Shown: positions 6,999 through 15,887 of the stretch, piece after piece
How the letters are laid out: each line of letters starts with the position of its first letter
Position numbering within the stretch: position 1 is the stretch's first letter
NCBI GenBank assembly: GCA_032122355.1
Contig: JAUMCS010000024.1
Location: forward strand, 1-34,271
Length of the DNA stretch: 34,271 bases
Direction: 5' to 3'
DNA from: RFTU01 sp032122355
Lineage (GTDB): Bacteria > Pseudomonadota > Gammaproteobacteria > Burkholderiales > Burkholderiaceae_C
Position numbers and translations under genes: made by a program
Notes under the pieces: generated by a model
Seen by the model: only the letters and a program-made list of their open reading frames with translations
Database searches by the model: none
Told to the model about the DNA's origin: nothing

Positions 6999-9068
6999 TT
7001 AATGCACATCTGAATGGGATTTGCCGATACCAAACAGCTGTTCTTTCATCAAGGCTAATTGATCGCGTAATCGAGCGGCTTTCTCAAATTCGAGTTGGCG
7101 GGCTGCTTCCAACATCTGCTTTTCTAGCTGCGTAATCCGTTTGGGTAAATCTTTCTCAGTCATGGCCGACACCTCAGCAAGTGCCTGGGCTTGACGTAAA
7201 TCATCCCGTGCGGTTTTGTCGCTAACCACACCGTCAATCATTTCCCGAACTTTTTTAATCACCGTCTTGGGTGTAATGCCGTGCGCTTCATTGAAGGCGA
7301 TTTGCTTGGTGCGCCGCCGCTCTGTTTCATCCATGGCTTTGCGCATAGAGTTGGTGATGCGATCAGCGTACAGGATGGCTTTGCCATTGGCATTACGCGC
7401 AGCACGGCCTATGGTTTGAATCAGGCTGCGTTCTGATCTTAAAAAGCCTTCTTTATCAGAGTCTAATATGGCCACGAGTGAAACCTCGGGAATGTCTAAA
7501 CCTTCGCGCAGCAGGTTAATGCCCACCAAAACATCAAATACCCCCAAACGCAAATCCCGAATAATTTCAACGCGCTCTACGGTATCCACATCCGAGTGAA
7601 CATAACGCACTTTCACACCGTTATCGGTTAGGTAATCGGTTAATTGCTCGGCCATGCGCTTTGTTAAAGTGGTGATCAGCACACGTTCATTGCGTTCTTC
7701 ACGCAGCCGAATTTCCTGCAAAACATCATCCACTTGATGCGTAGCTGGGCGCACTTCCACCTCGGGGTCTACCAAGCCAGTGGGCCGCACCAGTTGCTCT
7801 ACCACTTTGCCGGTATGGGTATTTTCATAATCAGCCGGAGTAGCCGATACAAACACCACTTGCCGCATTTTGCCTTCCAGCTCTTCAAATTTGAGGGGCC
7901 GGTTATCCAGCGCTGAGGGCAAGCGAAAACCATATTCCACAAGAGTTGTTTTGCGGGCTCGGTCACCGTTATACATGCCACCAAACTGGCCAATCAGCAC
8001 ATGGCTTTCATCGAAAAACATCAAGGCATCGGGTGGTAAATAGTCCACCAAAGTGGGCGGGGGGTCGCCCGGATTTGCTCCTGATAAATGGCGTGAATAG
8101 TTTTCAATTCCTTTGCAATGCCCCACCTCTTGCAGCATTTCTATGTCAAAGCGCGTACGCTGCTCAATCCGCTGCGCCTCGACCAACTTATTCATGCCTA
8201 CGAGTTCCGCTACTCGAGTGCGCAACTCATTTTTGATAGCATCCAATGCTTCTAAGACCTTTTCACGCGGGGTGACGTAATGGCTGCTTGGGTAAATTGT
8301 GAAGCGAGGAATTTTTTGTTGAATTTTGCCGGTTAACGGATCCAGCAGGCTTAAGGCTTCAATCTCGTCATCAAACATCTCAATACGCAGTGCGAGTTCC
8401 GAGTGTTCAGCTGGAAACACATCAACCGTATCGCCTCGAACCCGAAACATCCCACGAGCAAAATCAACATCATTGCGGCTGTACTGCATACGCACCAGTT
8501 GCCCGATTAAATCTCGTTGATCTATTCGGTCTCCATTGCGCAAGGTGAGTATCATTTGGTGATAGTCGGCTGGATTGCCAATGCCATAAATCGCACTCAC
8601 ACTAGCCACAATAATCACATCACGTCGTTCTAGTAAACTTTTGGTGGCAGAAAGCCGCATTTGTTCGATGTGTTCATTGATGGCGCTGTCTTTTTCTATG
8701 AATAAATCACGTTGCGGCACATAGGCTTCAGGTTGATAGTAGTCGTAGTAAGAAACAAAATATTCCACGGCATTTTTCGGAAAAAATTCGCGAAACTCTG
8801 CATACAGCTGGGCTGCTAAGGTTTTGTTGGGGGCAAAAACAATGGCGGGTCTGCCTAGTCGGGCAATCACATTGGCCATGGTGTAGGTTTTCCCTGAACC
8901 GGTTACCCCTAACAAGGTTTGAAAGCTCAGACCATCTTGAATGCCTTCAACTAGTGCATCGATGGCCGCAGGTTGATCACCCGCAGGAGGGTAGGGCTGA
9001 AATAACTCAAAGCCCCCTTTGGTAGTGGCTACGTCAACTTCTGTTGGGCTTGATTTTAAATCGTTCAT
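6999..9068 (-). CDS. uvrB: Excinuclease ABC subunit B
   Basis: UvrB is the damage-verifying helicase-like subunit of nucleotide excision repair; it receives damaged DNA from UvrA and recruits UvrC. From the ATG at 9066-9068 the protein has 689 residues: Walker A GVTGSGKT (54-61), the beta-hairpin with YYDYYQPEAYVP (107-118), the DEAD-type box FFDESHV, helicase motifs ending QTIGRAARN, and a C-terminal UVR motif (LEKQMLEAARQLEFEKAARL). A GTG 42 bases upstream (9108-9110) would add 14 residues; I prefer the ATG because the family starts close to it, but neither start has a good ribosome binding site. It is divergent from tyrB with only 51 bases between start codons, in which I find no CTGT-N8-ACAG LexA box. 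Confidence 0.97.
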   Translation of the reverse strand: MNDLKSSPTEVDVATTKGGFELFQPYPPAGDQPAAIDALVEGIQDGLSFQTLLGVTGSGKTYTMANVIARLGRPAIVFAPNKTLAAQLYAEFREFFPKNAVEYFVSYYDYYQPEAYVPQRDLFIEKDSAINEHIEQMRLSATKSLLERRDVIIVASVSAIYGIGNPADYHQMILTLRNGDRIDQRDLIGQLVRMQYSRNDVDFARGMFRVRGDTVDVFPAEHSELALRIEMFDDEIEALSLLDPLTGKIQQKIPRFTIYPSSHYVTPREKVLEALDAIKNELRTRVAELVGMNKLVEAQRIEQRTRFDIEMLQEVGHCKGIENYSRHLSGANPGDPPPTLVDYLPPDALMFFDESHVLIGQFGGMYNGDRARKTTLVEYGFRLPSALDNRPLKFEELEGKMRQVVFVSATPADYENTHTGKVVEQLVRPTGLVDPEVEVRPATHQVDDVLQEIRLREERNERVLITTLTKRMAEQLTDYLTDNGVKVRYVHSDVDTVERVEIIRDLRLGVFDVLVGINLLREGLDIPEVSLVAILDSDKEGFLRSERSLIQTIGRAARNANGKAILYADRITNSMRKAMDETERRRTKQIAFNEAHGITPKTVIKKVREMIDGVVSDKTARDDLRQAQALAEVSAMTEKDLPKRITQLEKQMLEAARQLEFEKAARLRDQLALMKEQLFGIGKSHSDVH

Positions 9069-9119
9069 GGGGATGGTTAAAATGTTGGCAATAACTTCAC
9101 ATTTCAACACAGGAACACC

Positions 9120-10328
9120 ATGACTTTTTTTTCAAACGTCGAAATGGCCCCTCGCGATCCTATTTTGGGCCTGAATGAACAATTCAATGCGGACCCTAAT
9201 CCCGCCAAAGTGAATTTGGGCGTGGGTGTTTACTACGATGCCCAAGGTAAGTTGCCGTTGCTGAAATGTGTGGCTGCGGCTGAAAAAGCCTTGATTGAAC
9301 AGGCGAAACCCAAGGGGTATCTGCCTATTGATGGTATTGCTGCCTACGATAAGGCTGTGCAGGGCCTTGTATTTGGTTCACAAGGCGCTGCAGGCATGGC
9401 CTTGTTGGATGCAGGGCGTGTGGCCACCGTTCAAGCCATTGGAGGTACGGGCGGTTTGAAGGTGGGGGCAGATTTTTTGAAGCGCCTCAATCCTACAGCT
9501 AAGGTTTTGATCAGTGATCCCAGCTGGGAAAATCACCGCGCTCTGTTCACACAAGCGGGCTTTAGCGTAGAAACCTATCCCTATTTTGACGCGCAAGCTA
9601 AAGGTGTGAATTTTGCCGGTATGTTGGCTGCGTTACAAAATAGCGCAGCCGGTACAGTGGTGGTGCTACATGCTTGTTGCCACAACCCCACAGGTTATGA
9701 TTTAACACCCGAGCAATGGTCTCAAGTGGTGGAAGTGGTGCGGGCTCGTGGCTTGGTAGCTTTCCTAGACATGGCCTATCAAGGTTTTGGTGAAGGCATT
9801 GCGCAAGATGGTGCGGTGGTAGGGCAGTTTATGGCGGCAGGCGTAGACTTTTTTGTTTCTACTTCTTTTTCCAAGAGTTTCTCGATGTACGGTGAGCGCG
9901 TGGGCGCACTCAGCGTGGTTTGTCAATCCCGTGAAGAGGCGTTGCGTGTATTGAGTCAGTTGAAGATCGTGATACGTACCAATTACTCCAACCCACCGAC
10001 ATTCGGCGCGCAAGTCATTGCTAACGTGCTCAGCAATCCAGAGTGGCGCCAAATGTGGGAGAGTGAGTTGGCAGAAATGCGCACACGCATCAAAGCGATG
10101 CGTGAAGCATTGGTGGCGCGCCTAGCAGCGGCGGGTGTCAAAGCTGATCTTTCTTTTATTACCCGTCAAAAAGGGATGTTCAGTTACTCTGGTTTGAGCA
10201 AGCCGCAAATGGAGCGTTTGCGTTCAGAATTTGGTGTTTACGGTGTTGATTCTGGCCGTATTTGTGTGGCTGCCCTTAACGAAAACAATCTTGAAGCCGT
10301 GGTTACTGCCATGGCTGCGATCATGTAA
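9120..10328 (+). CDS. tyrB: Aromatic/aspartate aminotransferase (class I, PLP-dependent)
   Basis: This enzyme transfers amino groups between aromatic amino acids or aspartate and 2-oxo acids, the last step of tyrosine and phenylalanine synthesis. The 402 residues show the class I signature: HNPTG (188-192), the cofactor-contacting D217 and Y220 (FLDMAYQGF), and the Schiff-base lysine K252 in STSFSKSFSMYGER. A GDP/AxP-rich N-terminus (ILGLNEQFNADPNPAKVNLG) is typical of the AspC/TyrB group. An AGGAA ribosome binding site precedes the ATG. It is divergent from uvrB. AspC and TyrB specificity cannot be separated by eye; the family in this order is usually annotated as aromatic transaminase. Confidence 0.93.
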   Translation: MTFFSNVEMAPRDPILGLNEQFNADPNPAKVNLGVGVYYDAQGKLPLLKCVAAAEKALIEQAKPKGYLPIDGIAAYDKAVQGLVFGSQGAAGMALLDAGRVATVQAIGGTGGLKVGADFLKRLNPTAKVLISDPSWENHRALFTQAGFSVETYPYFDAQAKGVNFAGMLAALQNSAAGTVVVLHACCHNPTGYDLTPEQWSQVVEVVRARGLVAFLDMAYQGFGEGIAQDGAVVGQFMAAGVDFFVSTSFSKSFSMYGERVGALSVVCQSREEALRVLSQLKIVIRTNYSNPPTFGAQVIANVLSNPEWRQMWESELAEMRTRIKAMREALVARLAAAGVKADLSFITRQKGMFSYSGLSKPQMERLRSEFGVYGVDSGRICVAALNENNLEAVVTAMAAIM

Positions 10329-10338
10329 GTGTTTTACC

Positions 10339-10367
10339 GATTAGCGTTAATATGAATGACGCTAATC
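10339..10367. promoter_or_regulatory. Inverted repeat between tyrB and phaZ
   Basis: A perfect 9-bp inverted repeat, GATTAGCGT (10339-10347) and ACGCTAATC (10359-10367), surrounds an 11-base AT-rich centre. No T run follows on either strand, so an intrinsic terminator is doubtful. The spacing and its position about 45 bases upstream of the phaZ -35 candidate would also suit an operator for a dimeric regulator. Confidence 0.5.
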
Positions 10368-10410
10368 CTGTACGCCATTACATTTGATGAGGGATGAAAA
10401 CATTCGTAAC

Positions 10411-10439
10411 TTGGCATTTGCTGCGATTGTGAGCATACT
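10411..10439 (+). promoter_or_regulatory. Sigma-70-like promoter for phaZ
   Basis: TTGGCA (10411-10416) and CATACT (10434-10439) are separated by 17 bases, matching the -35 and -10 consensus at 5 and 4 of 6 positions. The phaZ ATG lies about 30 bases downstream with an AAAGG ribosome binding site. Confidence 0.55.
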
Positions 10440-10470
10440 CAGTGGAAATTTATTTTTGAAAGGTTGAAAG

Positions 10471-11748
10471 ATGCTGTATCAGTTTTATGAAACACAGCGA
10501 TCGCTGTTGGCTCCTTTCTCTGAGTTTGCCGGTGCGGCCGCCAAACTTTACAATCATCCTCTATCGCCGTTTTCACACGCTCCACTGGCGCAGCGCGTAG
10601 CAGCTGGATTTAGCTTGATGCATAGGCTTTCAAAAGACTATGAAAAGCCCGAATTTGGCATTCGCTCGGTGGTGGCTGCTGGCAAGCCTGTGGCCGTGCA
10701 AGAGTTGGTTCGTATCGATAAACCCTTTTGTAAGTTAATTCGTTTTAAACGCTATGCGGACGATCCAGAGGTGATTGAAGCGATGCGCAAGCAGCCTAGT
10801 GTGCTGGTAGTCGCGCCGCTTTCGGGTCATCATTCCACATTGTTGCGTGATACGGTTCAAATGTTGTTGCAAGAACACAAGGTATTCATTACAGATTGGG
10901 CCGATGCACGGATGGTGCCCCTGGAACACGGGCCGTTTCATCTTGATGATTATGTGGATTACATCCGTGAGTTCATCGAAGAGATAGGGCCCGAAGTGAA
11001 TGTGATATCGGTGTGTCAGCCCACGGTGCCCGTTTTGGCAGCCGCTTCCTTGCAGGCCAGTGCCAAGGGTGTGGTGCCGCGGACCATGACCATGATGGGT
11101 GGGCCGATTGATGCTCGCAAGTCACCTACGGCTGTGAACAACCTGGCTTTAAACAAGAGCATTGCATGGTTTGACAGCAACTTGATTGGTCGGGTACCCA
11201 TTACTTTCCCCGGAGCAGGGCGCAGCGTATATCCGGGTTTTTTGCAACACGCTGGGTTTGTGGCTATGAACCCAGATCGGCATTTGAGCTCTCACTACGA
11301 TTACTTTCTTGATCTGGTACAAGGTGATGGCGAGGGAGCTGAATCGCATCGGCGTTTTTATGACGAATACAACGCAGTTCTGGATATGCCAGCAGAATAC
11401 TATTTGGATACCATCAAAGTGGTTTTTCAAGATTTTGCTTTGGTCAATGGAACCTGGCGCGTGCGGGGTGAATCGGTTCGGCCTCAGGATATCCAATCTT
11501 CAGCCTTGTTAACGATTGAAGGGGAACTCGATGATATTTCAGGCGCTGGCCAAACACGTGCAGCGCATGATTTATGCACGGGCATTCCTGAAAATAAAAA
11601 ATTTCATTTTGATGCCATGGGCGCAGGACATTACGGGATATTTTCAGGTCGGCGCTGGCGTGAACAGGTTTATCCGCAGGTTCGTGACTTCATCGCCAAA
11701 TACCACCAGCCTCAAGCACCCAAACGCGTCAAGGCAACCAGTGATTAA
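10471..11748 (+). CDS. phaZ: Intracellular polyhydroxyalkanoate (PHB) depolymerase
   Basis: This enzyme hydrolyses stored poly-3-hydroxybutyrate granules to mobilise carbon. The 425 residues match the intracellular PhaZ family of Burkholderiales in length and start (MLYQFYETQRSLLAPF). The alpha/beta-hydrolase nucleophile is a cysteine, C182 in SVCQPTVPVL, not the usual serine. The remaining triad residues are D354 or D355 (EGELDDISG) and H387 (GAGHYGIFSG), at almost the same spacing as in the Ralstonia-type enzyme. No signal peptide is seen, in keeping with a cytoplasmic granule enzyme. It appears to be a single-gene unit, with its own promoter candidate and an inverted repeat upstream. It converges on purU with 21 bases between the stops. 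Confidence 0.95.
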   Translation: MLYQFYETQRSLLAPFSEFAGAAAKLYNHPLSPFSHAPLAQRVAAGFSLMHRLSKDYEKPEFGIRSVVAAGKPVAVQELVRIDKPFCKLIRFKRYADDPEVIEAMRKQPSVLVVAPLSGHHSTLLRDTVQMLLQEHKVFITDWADARMVPLEHGPFHLDDYVDYIREFIEEIGPEVNVISVCQPTVPVLAAASLQASAKGVVPRTMTMMGGPIDARKSPTAVNNLALNKSIAWFDSNLIGRVPITFPGAGRSVYPGFLQHAGFVAMNPDRHLSSHYDYFLDLVQGDGEGAESHRRFYDEYNAVLDMPAEYYLDTIKVVFQDFALVNGTWRVRGESVRPQDIQSSALLTIEGELDDISGAGQTRAAHDLCTGIPENKKFHFDAMGAGHYGIFSGRRWREQVYPQVRDFIAKYHQPQAPKRVKATSD

Positions 11749-11769
11749 ATCTATGTGGAGTGTTTGATT

Positions 11770-12669
11770 TCATCGAAAAACGACGGTTTTATGCCCATTA
11801 AGCAGTACACGATGCTCAATATGCCAGCGTACTGCTCGGGCCAGAACAATACATTCCACATCCCTGCCTACGGCAGTTAAATCTTCTGCTGACAGTGCGT
11901 GATCAACCCGTTCCACATCCTGTTCAATGATAGGGCCTTCGTCTAAGTCGGAGGTCACATAGTGGGCTGTAGCGCCTATGAGCTTTACACCTCTGGCATG
12001 AGCTTGATAATAAGGTTTAGCGCCCTTGAAGCTGGGTAAGAAACTGTGGTGAATGTTAATGGCCTTGCCATTGAGTACTTGGCAAAATTCGGAGCTGAGT
12101 ACCTGCATATAGCGAGCAAGCACCACCAAGTCGATATTTTCTTGCTGCATCAAGGCCTCAATTTGCTTTTCTTGCACGCGTTTGGCTTCATGGCTGCTGC
12201 CCGTGGCCAAGGGTAAGTGGTGAAACGCTATGCCATAAGATGAAGCTAAATGTGCGAAATCGGGGTGATTAGAAACAATGGCAGGTATGTCCACCTTGAG
12301 TTGGCCGCTTTTCCAGCGAAACAATAAATCATTGAGGCAATGACCATGCTTACTCACCATCAAGAGTATGCGAGAGCGTTTTTCTACTTCAAGAAACGAT
12401 GCTTGCATTTGGAATCTAGCCACTAGGGGCTGAAAAAGCTCCTGTAATTGTTGTGCAGTGGCGATAGCTGTAGGGGCTTCAAAATGCACCCGCATAAAAA
12501 ATAAGTCGGTAGCATCATCACCATGAACATCACCAAACTGATGCGAATCTAAAATATTGCAACCGGCCTCATATAAAAATCCGGATACGCCATGCACAAT
12601 ACCTGGAGTATCAGGGCATGAAAGGGTGAGAATGAATTCATGGAAAAGGGATTTGGAATGATTCAGCAT
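11770..12669 (-). CDS. purU: Formyltetrahydrofolate deformylase
   Basis: PurU splits 10-formyltetrahydrofolate to formate and tetrahydrofolate, balancing one-carbon pools and supplying formate to purine synthesis. The 299 residues combine an N-terminal ACT regulatory domain (about 10-95, beginning LTLSCPDTPGIVHGVSGF) with a formyltransferase-type catalytic domain (about 100-290). The expected catalytic residues are N205 and H207 in NIHHSFLPSF and D243 in LDEGPI, spaced as in GAR transformylase. The ATG is at 12667-12669; a TACAAT hexamer lies only 7 bases upstream. It is divergent from queA with 32 bases between starts and converges on phaZ. Confidence 0.95.
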   Translation of the reverse strand: MLNHSKSLFHEFILTLSCPDTPGIVHGVSGFLYEAGCNILDSHQFGDVHGDDATDLFFMRVHFEAPTAIATAQQLQELFQPLVARFQMQASFLEVEKRSRILLMVSKHGHCLNDLLFRWKSGQLKVDIPAIVSNHPDFAHLASSYGIAFHHLPLATGSSHEAKRVQEKQIEALMQQENIDLVVLARYMQVLSSEFCQVLNGKAINIHHSFLPSFKGAKPYYQAHARGVKLIGATAHYVTSDLDEGPIIEQDVERVDHALSAEDLTAVGRDVECIVLARAVRWHIEHRVLLNGHKTVVFR

Positions 12670-12701
12670 ATTTCAATTGTAGGTAACAAACAGGTTATTG
12701 C

Positions 12702-13799
12702 ATGGGTACGTTAAAAGATAAGCCTCTAGGGCAGCCTGGTGTAGAGCGCGAGTTTCTCACCGCCGATTTTGATTTTGATTTACCTGATGAGCTCATTGCC
12801 CAGCATCCTACGGCTGAACGTAGCGCTTCACGTTTGTTAGATGGAACACTTAAGCAACCGGCAGATCGTATTTTTTCAGATTTGCCTAGCCTGTTGGATG
12901 AGAATGATTTGCTGGTTTTTAATGATACTCAAGTCATTAAAGCTCGGCTACTGGGGTATAAGCCCACTGGTGGGGCTGTCGAAGCCTTGGTTGAGCGAAT
13001 ATTGCCTAACCATGAGGTTTGGGCGCACTTACGGGCCAGTAAGTCGCCTCAAGCGGGTAGTATGGTCACTTTTTCTAATAACCAGGGGGAGTATTTTCAA
13101 GCGCAAATGCTGGGTCGTGCCGGCCCGCAAGAGGGTTTGTTTCATTTGCGTTTTCCTGATGACCCTTTGGCGCTTTTGCAGCAATTTGGTCATGTGCCGC
13201 TACCCCCCTACATTACGCATAGCGATAGCGCAGAGGATGAGAGCCGTTATCAAACCATTTTTGCATCAAAGCCAGGTGCAGTGGCAGCGCCTACCGCATC
13301 TTTGCATTTTGATGAGGCGGTAATGTCCGCGCTAAAGGCCAAAGGTATAGCCAGTGCTTCTGTGACCTTGCATGTGGGGGCGGGCACTTTTGCGCCGGTG
13401 CGTACTGAGTATTTACATCAGCATTCTATGCACAGTGAGTGGATGGATGTACCCCAAGTTACTGTCGATGCGATTACTGCTACTCGCGAGCGTGGTGGAA
13501 GGGTAGTGGCTGCCGGCACCACTACACTGCGAGCCCTGGAATCGGCGGCTCGTCTGGGTGCTCATGGGCTGACAGCCTGCCGCACGGATACCGATATTTT
13601 TATCTATCCTGGATTTGAATTTCAGGTGGTCGATAGGCTGATCACTAATTTTCACTTGCCTTGCAGCACTTTGATGATGTTGGTAAGTGCATTTGCGGGC
13701 TATGAGCACATCATGGCTTTGTATGCGCATGCGATTCAATCACGATATCGATTCTTTAGTTATGGTGACGCGATGTTATTGACACGTCAACCTGGGTAG
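12702..13799 (+). CDS. queA: S-adenosylmethionine:tRNA ribosyltransferase-isomerase QueA
   Basis: QueA transfers and rearranges the ribosyl group of S-adenosylmethionine onto preQ1 at the wobble base of GUN-anticodon tRNAs, giving epoxyqueuosine. The 365 residues carry family blocks DLPDELIAQHP (about 27-37), VTLHVGAGTFAPVR, AAGTTTLRALESAA and VDRLITNFHLPCSTLMMLV. There is a 20-residue N-terminal extension (MGTLKDKPLGQPGVEREFL) before the usual family start; an AGG sits about 8 bases before the ATG. Its stop (13797-13799) is 5 bases before the tgt ATG, so the two queuosine genes are one operon. Confidence 0.96.
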   Translation: MGTLKDKPLGQPGVEREFLTADFDFDLPDELIAQHPTAERSASRLLDGTLKQPADRIFSDLPSLLDENDLLVFNDTQVIKARLLGYKPTGGAVEALVERILPNHEVWAHLRASKSPQAGSMVTFSNNQGEYFQAQMLGRAGPQEGLFHLRFPDDPLALLQQFGHVPLPPYITHSDSAEDESRYQTIFASKPGAVAAPTASLHFDEAVMSALKAKGIASASVTLHVGAGTFAPVRTEYLHQHSMHSEWMDVPQVTVDAITATRERGGRVVAAGTTTLRALESAARLGAHGLTACRTDTDIFIYPGFEFQVVDRLITNFHLPCSTLMMLVSAFAGYEHIMALYAHAIQSRYRFFSYGDAMLLTRQPG

Positions 13800-13804
13800 T
13801 GCTT

Positions 13805-14977
13805 ATGCTTAATTTTGAATTATTACGAACAGAAGGTTTGGCTCGTAGAGGCCGAATGCAGCTGAATCATGGTGTTGTTGAAACCCCTATTTTCATGCCA
13901 GTGGGTACCTATGGCACAGTCAAGGGGGTCATGCCAGCCAGCCTGCACGATATGGGTGCTCAAATTATCCTCGGCAATACATTTCACTTATGGTTACGGC
14001 CCGGGTTATCGGTTCTAGAGCAAACCAAAGGCTTGCACAGATTTGAAGGTTGGCAATTGCCCATACTGACCGATAGTGGTGGTTTTCAGGTTTGGAGCTT
14101 GGCCGGAGAGGATGGTAAGGGCCGAAAAATTACCGAGGAAGGTGTGCGTTTTGCATCACCGATAACGGGGGAAAAATTATTTCTAACCCCGGAAGTGAGC
14201 ATGCAAATTCAAACGGTTTTGAACTCGGATATTGTCATGCAGTTTGATGAATGCACACCCTATCAAACCGCAGGACAGTTGACCACTCAGGCTCAGGCCA
14301 GATCATCGATGGAGTTAAGTTTACGCTGGGCACGTCGGTGCCAAACTGAATTTGCCCGATTAGAAAATCCAAATGCCCTGTTTGGAATAGTGCAGGGGGG
14401 TATGTATGAAAACCTGAGGTTGGAATCGTTGCAACAGTTGGTTGAATTGGATTTGCCCGGCTATGCTGTCGGGGGCGTCAGTGTGGGCGAGCCCAAAGAA
14501 GACATGCAGCGTTTAACCGCATTTACACCGCACCGTTTGCCCGAAAATAAGCCACGATATTTGATGGGTGTGGGTACGCCTGAAGACTTGGTGTGGGGTG
14601 TGATGCATGGGGTCGATATGTTCGATTGTGTCATGCCCACACGCAATGCACGAAACGGCCATTTATTTACGCGTTGGGGTGATTTGAAAATTCGTAACTC
14701 ACGCTTTAAAACCGATTTGCAACCACTGGATGACACTTGTTCGTGTTACACCTGTAAGGGTGTGACGCATGCGAATGGGCAGGTCAGCGGCGGGTTTAGC
14801 CGCGCTTATTTACACCACCTCGATCGATGCGGAGAAATGCTGGGCCCCATGCTGGCCAGCATTCATAAGTTGCATTCCTACCTCAATCGCCTGAAAGAAA
14901 TTCGTCAAGCACTGGATGAAGGTCTATTTTCGAGATGGGTGCAACGCTTTGCTGAGAATCGAGCGCGTGGCGTTTAG
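13805..14977 (+). CDS. tgt: tRNA-guanine transglycosylase, with an insertion in the zinc loop
   Basis: Tgt swaps the wobble guanine of GUN-anticodon tRNAs for preQ1, the step before QueA. From the ATG at 13805 the protein has 390 residues. Visible are VETPIFMPVGTYGTVKG near the N-terminus, the base-binding D90 in TDSGGFQVWSL, QGGMYENLR, the nucleophile D274 in DMFDCVMPTRNARNGHLF, and the zinc ligands C312, C314 and C317 (CSCYTC) with H354 (ASIHKL). Between C317 and FSRAYLHHL there are about 11 extra residues (GVTHANGQVSGG) compared with the E. coli enzyme. A GTG at 13799 in the same frame, overlapping the queA stop, would add two residues. The operon partner is queA. Confidence 0.96.
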   Translation: MLNFELLRTEGLARRGRMQLNHGVVETPIFMPVGTYGTVKGVMPASLHDMGAQIILGNTFHLWLRPGLSVLEQTKGLHRFEGWQLPILTDSGGFQVWSLAGEDGKGRKITEEGVRFASPITGEKLFLTPEVSMQIQTVLNSDIVMQFDECTPYQTAGQLTTQAQARSSMELSLRWARRCQTEFARLENPNALFGIVQGGMYENLRLESLQQLVELDLPGYAVGGVSVGEPKEDMQRLTAFTPHRLPENKPRYLMGVGTPEDLVWGVMHGVDMFDCVMPTRNARNGHLFTRWGDLKIRNSRFKTDLQPLDDTCSCYTCKGVTHANGQVSGGFSRAYLHHLDRCGEMLGPMLASIHKLHSYLNRLKEIRQALDEGLFSRWVQRFAENRARGV

Positions 14978-14993
14978 GGGGTACTTATAGAGT

Positions 14994-15854
14994 TCATGGC
15001 AACCTGCTGTCTAGCACCCATTCCGGTTTGCTTATTTGACTCAGTATAGATGTTAAAAAAGGCAGCTCATTTCTGAGAGTTTTTTCTAAGGTGTGAGGCG
15101 GGTTGATCACCATCACTCCGCTGCCCATCATGCCAAACCCTTGCGCATCAGCCTCCTGGGTTTGAATGCGGGCGTGCAACCAGCCTTTAGGTGCTGAATC
15201 GGCTGCACGAATCAACCGGTTGGGAAGTTGGACAGCCTCCACCAATTGCACTATGGGGTACCAAACTATGATGATAGCTTGAGCAAACTTTGTTAAAGCT
15301 TCACGTACAGTGCTGACAACCCGACTGTAGTCGGATTTTAATTCATAGCTGGGATCCATCAGTATGACACCACGCCGAGTGGGTGGAGGTAAATGACGAA
15401 CCAGTCCACCAAAACCATCACTCATGTGAATATGTGAGTGGGGTTGATCGGATAAGAAACTCCGCAAAATGCGCTCATCAGTTGGATGGAGTTCATAAGC
15501 ATGCAGAGTGTCCACATCCCGCATCAGGTGACGCGCCAGGGCTGGAGAGCCCGGATATTGCGTTAATTGAGCACCATCGCCACCGTTGAAATGCCGAACG
15601 AGCTCCACATAATCCTGAATGCTTTGGGGTAGAGTATCAGGATAGCCCCACAGTTTGGCGATACCATTCTCGAATTCAGCCTTCTGGTTTGCATACCGCC
15701 CTTGCAGAGAATAGCCTCCGGCTCCGGCATGGGTGTCAATTAGCATATAGCCCTTGGCTTTTTCAGCCATGTAGCGTAATACCTGAATCAGTATCCAGTG
15801 CTTGAGTACATCACCGTGATTACCGGCGTGGAATGCGTGTCGATAGGCGAGCAT
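14994..15854 (-). CDS. rlmJ: 23S rRNA (adenine-2030 N6)-methyltransferase RlmJ
   Basis: RlmJ methylates A2030 of 23S rRNA. The 286 residues start with the family signature MLAYRHAFHAGNHGDVLKHW, followed by the SAM-binding LIDTHAGAGGY (38-48), and a motif IV of DPSYE (167-171) in place of the more usual DPPY. The ATG at 15852-15854 has only a weak ribosome binding site. It lies 33 bases after rsgA on the same strand, probably in the same transcript, and converges with tgt (16 bases between stops, no terminator hairpin seen). Confidence 0.93.
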   Translation of the reverse strand: MLAYRHAFHAGNHGDVLKHWILIQVLRYMAEKAKGYMLIDTHAGAGGYSLQGRYANQKAEFENGIAKLWGYPDTLPQSIQDYVELVRHFNGGDGAQLTQYPGSPALARHLMRDVDTLHAYELHPTDERILRSFLSDQPHSHIHMSDGFGGLVRHLPPPTRRGVILMDPSYELKSDYSRVVSTVREALTKFAQAIIIVWYPIVQLVEAVQLPNRLIRAADSAPKGWLHARIQTQEADAQGFGMMGSGVMVINPPHTLEKTLRNELPFLTSILSQISKPEWVLDSRLP

Positions 15855-15887
15855 AAAGTCGGTTAGTAAAAAAAGAGGTTAAGTAAA

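Noticed and set aside
9069..9110. GTG start giving UvrB 14 more residues
   Set aside because: It would begin 10 bases from the tyrB ATG and the extra residues do not resemble UvrB N-termini; kept only as an alternative.
11749..11800. Terminator between the convergent phaZ and purU genes
   Set aside because: Only a short AAAAC/GTTTT pairing is found, within the end of purU, with no GC stem; too weak to call.
15342..15356. DPSY instead of DPPY in RlmJ as a sign of inactivation
   Set aside because: Serine is tolerated in the third position of this motif in N6-adenine methyltransferases and the rest of the protein is intact.
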